Source: JAODBJ01 sp963782465 (lineage in GTDB: Bacteria; Actinomycetota; Acidimicrobiia; IMCC26256; PALSA-610). From it: a stretch of DNA of 64,000 nt. Position 1 is the first letter of the stretch. Each line of letters begins with the position of its first letter. The stretch is taken from contig CAWAJR010000007.1 of assembly GCA_963782465.1 (NCBI GenBank), forward strand, positions 62,001 through 126,000, given 5' to 3'. A program made the translations under genes and the position numbers. Shown piece by piece: positions 26,146-33,078 of the stretch. The notes under the pieces were generated by a model. It was not told the origin of the DNA, did not search any database, and saw nothing but the letters and a program-made list of their open reading frames with translations.

Positions 26146-27507
26146 ATGCAGAGCACGGTTGAGACTCTCGACGACAACAAGGTCAAACTCCATGTTGCCG
26201 TCCCGGCCGACGAGTTCGAGCGTGCGATCGACGCCGCCTTCAAGAAGCTGGCGGGCGAGGTGCGCGTCCCGGGGTTCCGCCCGGGGAAGGCGCCGCGGCG
26301 CCTGCTCGAAGCCCGCTTCGGGAGTGAGGCGGCGCGCGACCAGGCGCTGCGCGACGCGCTTCCCGACTACTACGTCGAAGCGATCAACGCGAACGAGGTC
26401 GACCCGATCGCGCCCCCGGAGATCAACATCACCGCGGGCGAGGAAAGCGGCGACGTCGAGTTCGACGCCGTGGTCGAGGTGCGCCCCGTCGTCAACCTGA
26501 TGGGCTACGACGAACTGCGCGTCGCGGTGCCGTGGCAGCCGGTCGACGACGCCGCGGTCGACCAGCAGGTCGACGCGCTCCGCGATCGTTTCGCCGATCT
26601 GGTCGACAGTGACTTCCCGCTCATCGACGACGCGTACGCGACGATCGACATCACGGGGACCACCGACGGTCAAGCCGTCGAAGGCCTGACCGCCGACGAC
26701 TTCATGTACCGAGTCGGATCGGAGATGATCGTCCCCGAGCTCGACGACCAGTTACGCGGCACGAAGCCGGGCGCGATCGTCGAGTTCGACGCCGAACTCC
26801 CCGAACGGTTCCGCGAGATGGCCGGCGACCGCGTGCACTTCCGTGTGGTCGTGAAGGAGGCCAAGCAAAAGGTCCTCCCCGATCTCACCGACGAGTGGGC
26901 GAGCGAGGCGAGCGAGTTCGAAACGGTTGCCGAACTCCGCGACGACATCCGCCGCCGGCTCGAAACGGTGCAGAAGCTCCAGGCCCAGATGGCGGTGCGC
27001 GACAACGTGCTCGAAGCGGCCTCGGAACTCGTACCGGTCGAGGCTCCCGAAAGCCTCGTCGACAGCGAAACCCGCAGTCGCCTGCAAGACCTCGACCACC
27101 GTCTGCGGCATCAGGGCTCGTCGCTCGCGGAGTACGTCGCGGCCAGTGGTCAGGAGGCCGAGGCATTCGTCGAACAGTTCAAAGAGGGTTCGACGAAGGC
27201 CGTGCTCGCCGATCTGGCACTCCGGGCGGTTGTCGCCCAGGAGGGAATCGAAGCGACCGACGAAGAGGTTCAAGAAGAGATCGAGCGTCTTGCCGAACGC
27301 ATGGAACAGAAGCCCGATCGCGTCCGGCGAGACCTCGAAAAGCAGGGTGCGCTCGAAGCGGTACGCTCTGATATCGCCCGAGGAAAGGCACTGCAGTTCC
27401 TCGTCGATCACGCGACCGTGGTCGACGAAGCAGGTGAGCCCATCGACCTCACCCTGCCGGATTCCAACTCGGATACGGATGCAACCCCAGAAAGGCCCGA
27501 GGCGTGA
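26146..27507 (+). CDS. tig: Trigger factor, ribosome-associated chaperone
   Basis: A 453-residue protein. The N-terminal ribosome-binding domain includes the signature 'VRVPGFRPGKAPRRLLEARFG' in split form (GFRPGKAPRRL, residues about 40-50). The FKBP-type peptidyl-prolyl isomerase domain spans about 165-245 and the helical chaperone domain 250-430. It is the first chaperone meeting nascent chains at the ribosome exit. ATG at 26146 has no clear ribosome binding site, consistent with leaderless initiation. The stop overlaps the clpP start by 4 bp. The tig-clpP-clpX order is a classic quality-control operon. Confidence 0.97.
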   Translation: MQSTVETLDDNKVKLHVAVPADEFERAIDAAFKKLAGEVRVPGFRPGKAPRRLLEARFGSEAARDQALRDALPDYYVEAINANEVDPIAPPEINITAGEESGDVEFDAVVEVRPVVNLMGYDELRVAVPWQPVDDAAVDQQVDALRDRFADLVDSDFPLIDDAYATIDITGTTDGQAVEGLTADDFMYRVGSEMIVPELDDQLRGTKPGAIVEFDAELPERFREMAGDRVHFRVVVKEAKQKVLPDLTDEWASEASEFETVAELRDDIRRRLETVQKLQAQMAVRDNVLEAASELVPVEAPESLVDSETRSRLQDLDHRLRHQGSSLAEYVAASGQEAEAFVEQFKEGSTKAVLADLALRAVVAQEGIEATDEEVQEEIERLAERMEQKPDRVRRDLEKQGALEAVRSDIARGKALQFLVDHATVVDEAGEPIDLTLPDSNSDTDATPERPEA

Positions 27508-28142
27508 CCCAGCCGCTCCACAACATGTACATGCCGTACGTCACCGAGGAGACGCCCCGCGGCCGCGAGACACGCGACATCTTCTCCCGGTTGCTGAAGG
27601 ACCGCATCGTCTTCCTGGGTACCCCCGTCGACGACACGGTGTCGAACCTCATCATCGCCCAGCTCCTGCACCTCGAAGCCGAAGACCCCGACAAAGATGT
27701 CGTCATGTACATCAACTCGCCCGGCGGCGAGATCACGGGGCTCTTCGCGATCTACGACACGATGCAATACATCAAGGCCGACGTGCAGACCGTGTGCGTG
27801 GGCCAAGCCGCATCGGCCGCGGCCGTGCTGCTCTCCGCCGGCGCGCCGGGCAAGCGGTTCATCCTCCCGCACGCACGCGTGCTCATCCACCAGCCCCACG
27901 GTGGCGCGTCCGGCCAGGCGGTCGACATCGAGATCCAGGCCAAGGAGATCGTGCGCATGCGTGAACTGCTCGACGAGATCCTCGCCCATCACACCGGCCA
28001 GGCGCTCGAGCGCGTGTCACGCGACACCGACCGCGACTTCATCATGAGCGGTTACGAGGCCAAGGAATACGGCATCGTCGACGAGGTCATCTCCAACCGT
28101 GAGCTGGCTGCAGTACCGTCGGCCGAAGGTACGGACAACTAG
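27504..28142 (+). CDS. clpP: ATP-dependent Clp protease proteolytic subunit
   Basis: A 212-residue protein, GTG start overlapping tig. The catalytic triad is intact: Ser104 in 'GQAASAAAVLL', His129 in 'LIHQPHGG' and Asp178 in 'DTDRDF'. 'MYINSPGGEITGLFAIYDTM' is the family signature. It forms the tetradecameric peptidase chamber fed by ClpX (next gene) or ClpC. Actinobacteria generally carry two ClpP paralogues forming a mixed barrel; only one is in this window. Confidence 0.97.
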   Translation: MTQPLHNMYMPYVTEETPRGRETRDIFSRLLKDRIVFLGTPVDDTVSNLIIAQLLHLEAEDPDKDVVMYINSPGGEITGLFAIYDTMQYIKADVQTVCVGQAASAAAVLLSAGAPGKRFILPHARVLIHQPHGGASGQAVDIEIQAKEIVRMRELLDEILAHHTGQALERVSRDTDRDFIMSGYEAKEYGIVDEVISNRELAAVPSAEGTDN

Positions 28143-28177
28143 TACAGCGCGGCGAAGCGGGGGGAGGGGTTCACACC

Positions 28178-29434
28178 GTGGCGAAATTCGGTGACGGAGG
28201 CGACCTGCTGAAGTGCTCGTTCTGCGGGAAGAGCCAAAAGCAAGTCAAGAAACTCATCGCGGGGCCGGGCGTGTACATCTGCGACGAGTGCATCGACCTC
28301 TGTAACGAGATCATCGAGGAAGAGCTCTCGCAGAACACCGAGGTTCGCTTCGACGACCTTCCCAAGCCGGTCGAGATCTACGACTACCTGAACGACTACA
28401 TCATCGGTCAGGAACAGGCGAAGAAGATCCTGTCGGTCGCGGTCTACAACCACTACAAGCGGGTCCAGGCCGGCGCGTACGGCGATCCCGACGTGGAGTT
28501 GCAGAAGTCGAACATCTTGCTGATCGGCCCGACCGGCTGCGGCAAGACGCTCCTCGCGCAGACGCTCGCGCGCATGCTGAAGGTGCCGTTCGCGATCGCC
28601 GACGCGACGGCGCTCACCGAGGCGGGCTACGTCGGCGAAGACGTCGAGAACATCCTCCTGAAGCTGATCCAGGCGGCCGACTACGACGTGAAGAAGGCCG
28701 AGACCGGGATCATCTACATCGACGAGATCGACAAGATCGCCCGGAAGGCCGAGAACCCGTCGATCACGCGCGACGTGTCCGGTGAAGGCGTCCAGCAGGC
28801 GCTGCTGAAGATCCTCGAAGGCACGACGGCGTCGGTGCCGCCGCAGGGCGGGCGCAAACACCCGCACCAGGAGTTCATCCAGATCGACACCACCAACATC
28901 TTGTTCATCTGCGGTGGTGCGTTCGCCGGCCTCGACAAGATCATCGAGGGCCGCGTCGGCAACCGCGGCGTGGGTTTCGGTGCCGACATCCGCCGGGCCG
29001 AAGACAAAGACCTCGGTGCGTTGCTCGCCGGAGTCCTGCCCGAAGACCTCTTGAAGTTCGGGCTCATCCCCGAGTTCGTCGGGCGCCTGCCGGTGATCGG
29101 CGCAGTGCACAACCTCGACAAGGAAGCGCTCATCCGCATCCTGGTGGAGCCGAAGAACGCGCTGGTGAAGCAGTACCAGAAGTTCTTCCACTTCGACGAC
29201 GTCGAATTGGCCTTCAGCGACGATGCCCTCGACGCGATCTCCGACGAAGCGCTCAAGCGCGGCACGGGTGCCCGGGGCCTGCGGGCGATCCTCGAAGAGG
29301 TGCTGCTCGAGGTCATGTACGAGCTGCCGAGCCGTTCCGACGTGAACAAGTGCGTCGTTGACCGCGAGACGGTGCTGAGCAAGGTCCCGCCGACCCTCAT
29401 CACCGACGAAGACGAAGGCCGCCGCTCCGCCTGA
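28178..29434 (+). CDS. clpX: ATP-dependent Clp protease ATP-binding subunit ClpX
   Basis: A 418-residue protein; GGGGGAGGGG precedes the GTG. The N-terminal zinc-binding domain has Cys13, Cys16, Cys35 and Cys38 (CSFC ... CDEC). The AAA+ core has Walker A 'GPTGCGKTLLAQ' (about 115-127), Walker B 'IIYIDEIDKI' and 'RDVSGEGVQQALLKILEG', and the ClpP-docking IGF-type loop lies in 'NKLILGIGF-equivalent' position at 'NRGVGFGAD' (VGF). It unfolds substrates and threads them into ClpP, encoded 35 bp upstream. Convergent with the next gene, one base between stops. Confidence 0.97.
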   Translation: MAKFGDGGDLLKCSFCGKSQKQVKKLIAGPGVYICDECIDLCNEIIEEELSQNTEVRFDDLPKPVEIYDYLNDYIIGQEQAKKILSVAVYNHYKRVQAGAYGDPDVELQKSNILLIGPTGCGKTLLAQTLARMLKVPFAIADATALTEAGYVGEDVENILLKLIQAADYDVKKAETGIIYIDEIDKIARKAENPSITRDVSGEGVQQALLKILEGTTASVPPQGGRKHPHQEFIQIDTTNILFICGGAFAGLDKIIEGRVGNRGVGFGADIRRAEDKDLGALLAGVLPEDLLKFGLIPEFVGRLPVIGAVHNLDKEALIRILVEPKNALVKQYQKFFHFDDVELAFSDDALDAISDEALKRGTGARGLRAILEEVLLEVMYELPSRSDVNKCVVDRETVLSKVPPTLITDEDEGRRSA

Positions 29435-29435
29435 C

Positions 29436-30092
29436 TCACCGTTTGGCGGCGACGAAGGCCAGCGCGAGCGGCACGTTGTCGTCGTCGCCGGGCTCGTCGA
29501 CGTGCAGCAGGCACAGGCCCGCGTCGATCGCCGCGTTCAGCAACTCGGCGAGCGGGACGTGGCGCGCCCCGACCCGGCTGCGCAACCCCGGCCCGTAGAA
29601 CGGCGAGGCGTCGTGCCACGAGGCGTCGCGGTAGCCGTCGTGGATCACCCGCCGGCCGTCGTGGCGCCGCTCGACGAACGGCCCGACGAAGCACGGATGG
29701 GTCCCGAGGTACACGACCCGGCCGCCGGGTCGCAGCACGCGTGCCGCCTCCGCGAACACGGGCGCGACGTCGTCGACGTCGGTGTGGAGGTAGGTCGCGG
29801 TGACCCCGTCGAAGACGCCCGCGGCGAACGGCAACGCGGCCGCGTCGGCGCGGGCGAGCGGCACGGGGTGCGTCGCGGCGCGGGCAAGTTGGTCGGCTGA
29901 CAGGTCGACGCCCACCAGCGACCGGCCCTCCGAGCTGAGGATGTCGAAGAACGCACCCGTCCCGCACCCGACGTCGAGCCAGTGGCCGGAACTCCCCGCG
30001 AGCAGCGCGCGCAGCTGGAGGCCGTTGCCTCCCTCGCCGCGGGCGCCGAAGGTGTCGTCGTACCAGGCGGCAACCCCGTCGTACCGGCTCAT
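29436..30092 (-). CDS. SAM-dependent methyltransferase
   Basis: A 218-residue protein. Motif I is 'HWLDVGCGTGAFFDILSSEG', followed by 'LVGVDLSADQLARA', 'ADAAALPFAAGVFDGVTATY' and 'EAARVLRPGGRVVYLG', a Methyltransf_11 enzyme. The N-terminus 'YDGVAAWYDDTFG' is usual for UbiE-like enzymes. TACAAC lies 8 nt upstream of the ATG with no Shine-Dalgarno, suggesting leaderless initiation. Acceptor unknown. Divergent from the GNAT gene. Confidence 0.88.
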   Translation of the reverse strand: MSRYDGVAAWYDDTFGARGEGGNGLQLRALLAGSSGHWLDVGCGTGAFFDILSSEGRSLVGVDLSADQLARAATHPVPLARADAAALPFAAGVFDGVTATYLHTDVDDVAPVFAEAARVLRPGGRVVYLGTHPCFVGPFVERRHDGRRVIHDGYRDASWHDASPFYGPGLRSRVGARHVPLAELLNAAIDAGLCLLHVDEPGDDDNVPLALAFVAAKR

Positions 30093-30134
30093 CGCCGGCC
30101 GTTGTAACACGCTCGTCACCATCGGTGCGCGACG

Positions 30135-30653
30135 ATGCCCGGTATGGGCGGTGTGAACGTGCGACCGGCGATGCTCGCCGACGCGGCCGCGATCAACGAG
30201 ATCCACGGTCACTACACGTTGACAACGGCCATCTCGTTCGACGTCGAACCGTGGGTACTCGAGCAGCGCCGTGCGTGGGTCGGCAATCACCCGCCGTACG
30301 GGCCGCACCGCGCCGTCGTCGCGCTCGACGACGGCCTTGAGGGCGTCGTCGTCGGTTGGGCGTCGACGAGCCCGTTCGCGTCGAAGGTGTGTTACTCGAC
30401 GTCGGTGGAGTGCAGTGTCTTCGTCCGCGACGGATGGGCCGGCCGCGGCGTGGGCGGCGCGATGTACCGCTTCCTGTTCGACGCGCTGGACGCCGAAGAC
30501 ATCCACCGGATGTACGCCGGCGTCACGTTGCCGAACGACGCGTCCATCGCGTTGCACCGACGCTTCGGGTTCCGGCAGATTGCGACCTACTCGGAGGTCG
30601 GGCGCAAGTTCGGCCGCTACCACGATGTGGCGTGGTTCGAACGCGCCGGTTGA
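30135..30653 (+). CDS. GNAT acetyltransferase, phosphinothricin acetyltransferase-like
   Basis: A 172-residue protein. The GNAT fold is complete, with acetyl-CoA motif A 'VRDGWAGRGVGGAMYRFLFD' (Q/RxxGxG/A form R-G-V-G-G). The N-terminus 'VRPAMLADAAAINEIHGHYT' and the ends 'ASIALHRRFGF' and 'GRYHDVAWFER' place it in the Pat/Bar/MddA branch that acetylates phosphinothricin-, methionine-sulfone- or related amino groups. Real substrate unknown. ATG at 30135; 30144 is an alternative. Confidence 0.85.
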   Translation: MPGMGGVNVRPAMLADAAAINEIHGHYTLTTAISFDVEPWVLEQRRAWVGNHPPYGPHRAVVALDDGLEGVVVGWASTSPFASKVCYSTSVECSVFVRDGWAGRGVGGAMYRFLFDALDAEDIHRMYAGVTLPNDASIALHRRFGFRQIATYSEVGRKFGRYHDVAWFERAG

Positions 30654-30676
30654 TGAACGCTTTGTTCGCCGCCGGA

Positions 30677-31469
30677 TTACGCGAGGCGCGCGCTCCAGCG
30701 GCCGTCGTCGTGCATCACGCGTAGCGCGACGCCATACGTGTCGCTCAACACCGCGTCGGTCATCACGCCGGTGAGCGCCCCGGAAGCGAGCACGTGGCCG
30801 TCGCGCAGCACGAGCGCATGCGTGAACGCGGGCGGCACTTCCTCGAGATGATGGGTGACGAGCACCACCGGCGGCCGCGCCGGGTCGTCGCCCCACGCCG
30901 CAAGGTCGGTCACGAGCTGCTCGCGACCACCGACGTCGAGCCCCGCGGTCGGCTCGTCGAGCAGCACGACACCCGGCTCCTGCGCGAGCGTCCGCGCGAG
31001 CAGCACCCGTTGCCGTTCCCCGGCCGACAAGGTCGAGAACGGGTGCTCCGCCAACTCGCCGCAACCGAACCGGCGGAGAAGTTCGTGTGCCCGTTCGACG
31101 TCGGAAGCGTCGGTACGTGTGCCACCAGGGCGCCAGGGCTGCGTAACGACCGGTCATCACGACTTCCGTCGCGGTCATGCGCGGTTCGAGCGCGGCGGCG
31201 ATCGCCGACGACGAGAACGCGACGCGCTCGCGCAATGTTCGTACGTCGACCCGGCCGAGGCGCCGGCCGAGCACGTCGACGCGGCCCGACGTCGGGTGCA
31301 GGTAGCACGCCGCGATACGCAGCAAGGTCGTCTTGCCCGCGCCATTCGCGCCGAGCACGACCCAACGTTCGCCGTCGCGCACGACCCAGTCGATGTCACG
31401 CAGGACCGTCGTCCCGTCGACGCGGAACCCCACGCCCCGGAACGCGAGCACCGCTCCGCCCTCAGCCAC
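30677..31469 (-). pseudogene. ABC transporter ATP-binding protein (one frameshift)
   Basis: GTG at 31469. Walker A is 'VVLGANGAGKTTLLRIAA', the signature 'TLSAGERQRVLLARTLAQEP' and Walker B 'VVLLDEPTAGLD', followed by the H-loop 'LVTHHLEEVP'. The order and the 'THHLEEVPPAFTHALVLRDG' ending resemble ModF/YlmA-type single-domain ATPases. The frame breaks at the GG of 31,112-31,113; removing one base gives HTYDASDVERAHELLRRFGC and a 263-residue protein. No permease gene is adjacent, so the partner is unknown. Decay or sequencing error cannot be told apart here. Confidence 0.85.
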
Positions 31470-31482
31470 GCAACCCCCCTCG

Positions 31483-31530
31483 AACGTGCGTCAGTTTTGC
31501 CGTCGTGAGGTACCAAAACTGACGCACGTT
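31483..31530. repeat. Perfect 16-bp inverted repeat downstream of the CAP gene
   Basis: AACGTGCGTCAGTTTT (31483-31498) recurs inverted at 31515-31530 around a 16-bp centre, flanked by C-rich and G-rich runs. It begins 14 nt after the stop of the minus-strand CAP gene and just before the ABC gene. It could end transcription despite lacking a U-tract, or be a regulator site for the ABC gene. Confidence 0.65.
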
Positions 31531-31543
31531 GGGTGGGGGGTCG

Positions 31544-32923
31544 TCAGCAGCTGGGCCCGCTCGTCGACGAACGGGCGATCGGCAGGCGCGGTGGGACCCC
31601 CATCGGGCCGGGTGCCGGGTTGCCCTGGTAGGTGCCGAACTCCTCGGCCACCCACAAGCGACCGCGTACGCACGCGGCGCCGATACCGACGGCTTGCAGG
31701 CCGGGCGTGAGAATCGTCGTGCGATGCGGGTCGGAGTTCATGAACGACACGTGCGCCGACCCGGAGTCGGCGTAGGCGCCGCTGCCGTTGTAGATGTTCT
31801 CGCGCACCGCGTCGAAGCGGGATGCGAACGTCGGGTCGTTGAAGAGCGCCGGCAGGCTCTGGTGCGCGAACACATTGGCCTGGCCCATGTGGTTCGCCCA
31901 ACCGATACCGATGCTCGCCAGACGGTTGTCCCACGCGAGCATCTTCAACCCGCGCGCCGAGCGTTCGGCGTTGATCCGCTCGAACATGTCTTCTTCCATC
32001 GCCTGCTCACGCGTGCGCGGGCGCAGGTTGGGATCGCCGATCAGATCGCCGCTGGCCGTCGCGGAGTACACGCCGCCGTCTTGGGTGCCGAGCCAGTAAC
32101 CACCCTGGCGGGCGGCGGTGACGCCGACCACGGGGTGGATCGTCGAGCGACCACCGGGCGCGCCCAGGAAACGCGCGCCCCCGTAGGCGTAGAGGTTGCC
32201 GTCGCGGGTGACGAGCCAGTAGCCGGGGGAGTTCGGGTCGGAAGCCATTCCGACGACCGGTGCGTTGAGCACGCGCCCACCGGTGGAACCCCAGAAGTGC
32301 GCGTCACCGAAGGTGAACACGCCGCCGTCGGACGCGACCAGCCAGTAGCCGTGGCCACTGTGTGTCGCGGCCATACCGACGATCGGTCGGAACAAACGGA
32401 TGCGTCCGGTCGACCCATGGAAGCGGGCGTCACCGAAGGTGAACACGCCGCCGTCGGACGCGACGAGCCAGTAGCCCCGACCGGTCGGCGACGCGGCCAT
32501 GCCGACGATCGGCTTGTTGAGGCGCACCGCGCCCATCGATCCGTAGAAGCGGGCGTCACCGAAGGTGAACACGCCGCCGTCGGACGCGACCAGCCAGTAG
32601 CCGTGGCCGCTGTGTGTCGCGGCCATACCGACGATCGGTCGGCGCAACCGCATGTGACCCGTCGAGCCGTAGAAGCCGGCACTGCCGAACGTGAAGACGC
32701 CGCCGTCGGACCCGACCATCCAGTAGCCGTTGCCACTGGGTGCGCTCGCGATGTCGACGATCGGGCGTTGCAGCCGCAAAGACGCCGCCGAGCCGTAGTA
32801 GCGCGCGCTCCCGGCTTCGCTGCCCGACTCGCTGACGATCGCGATCAACAGCGCGCTGCTGATCGCAAACGCCACGAGGACGAAAGCGCGTAACGCTCGG
32901 CGGAGGTGTCGGGTGGTCATCAT
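31544..32923 (-). CDS. Secreted propeller-repeat protein with C-terminal CAP/SCP domain
   Basis: A 459-residue protein with tandem ATG starts. A signal anchor/peptide spans about residues 10-32. Five 42-residue repeats and part of a sixth follow (about 42-287), each with 'GYWLVASDGGVFTFGDA', a common actinobacterial beta-propeller-like unit. The CAP/SCP domain (about 300-440) has 'FERINAERSARGLKMLAWD', 'IGWANHMGQANVFAHQSL', 'VRENIYNG' and 'HRTTILTPGLQAVGIGA'. Bacterial CAP domains are extracytoplasmic, with roles in lipid binding or an unproven protease activity. Likely a cell-surface or secreted protein. Confidence 0.9.
   Translation of the reverse strand: MMTTRHLRRALRAFVLVAFAISSALLIAIVSESGSEAGSARYYGSAASLRLQRPIVDIASAPSGNGYWMVGSDGGVFTFGSAGFYGSTGHMRLRRPIVGMAATHSGHGYWLVASDGGVFTFGDARFYGSMGAVRLNKPIVGMAASPTGRGYWLVASDGGVFTFGDARFHGSTGRIRLFRPIVGMAATHSGHGYWLVASDGGVFTFGDAHFWGSTGGRVLNAPVVGMASDPNSPGYWLVTRDGNLYAYGGARFLGAPGGRSTIHPVVGVTAARQGGYWLGTQDGGVYSATASGDLIGDPNLRPRTREQAMEEDMFERINAERSARGLKMLAWDNRLASIGIGWANHMGQANVFAHQSLPALFNDPTFASRFDAVRENIYNGSGAYADSGSAHVSFMNSDPHRTTILTPGLQAVGIGAACVRGRLWVAEEFGTYQGNPAPGPMGVPPRLPIARSSTSGPSC
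32062..32800 (-). repeat. 126-bp coding repeats of the propeller-CAP gene
   Basis: Five full units and one partial unit of 126 bp (42 codons) encode the GYWLVxxDGG blades. The three central units share long stretches of identical sequence, so recent duplication or gene conversion is likely, and this is a spot prone to assembly collapse. Confidence 0.8.
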
Positions 32924-32950
32924 CCGTGGTGATCCGTGCTGATCCGTGGG
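32921..32950. repeat. Three direct 10-bp repeats upstream of the propeller-CAP gene
   Basis: (C/G)ATCCGTG(G/C) occurs at 32921, 32931 and 32941, in phase at 10 bp, directly before and overlapping the ATG of the minus-strand gene. One-turn helical phasing could suit a regulator that binds on one face of DNA. Confidence 0.5.
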
Positions 32951-33065
32951 ATTCCGGCTACCCCCGCCCGGAACGTTGGCGTTGTCTACCGAACCCATTC
33001 GCGTGAATGCAATCTCAGCCCTCTCACCAGGAGCTTTCCTCACGTTCGCGACCGCGGCGCGCTCG

Positions 33066-33071
33066 TAGACT
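33066..33071 (+). promoter_or_regulatory. -10 element (TAGACT) of valS, leaderless type
   Basis: TAGACT ends 7 nt before the valS ATG, and no Shine-Dalgarno separates them. Transcription would begin at about the start codon. Confidence 0.5.
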
Positions 33072-33078
33072 GTCGTGC

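Noticed and set aside
29436..31469. A single large fusion of ABC ATPase and methyltransferase on the minus strand
   Set aside because: The open frame arises only because the ABC gene is frameshifted; the intervening part is antisense to the GNAT gene and lacks any domain.
31529..32893. Plus-strand open frame with repeats 'VTEGEHAAVGRD'
   Set aside because: Its repeats are the antisense image of the 126-bp propeller repeats of the CAP gene on the minus strand.
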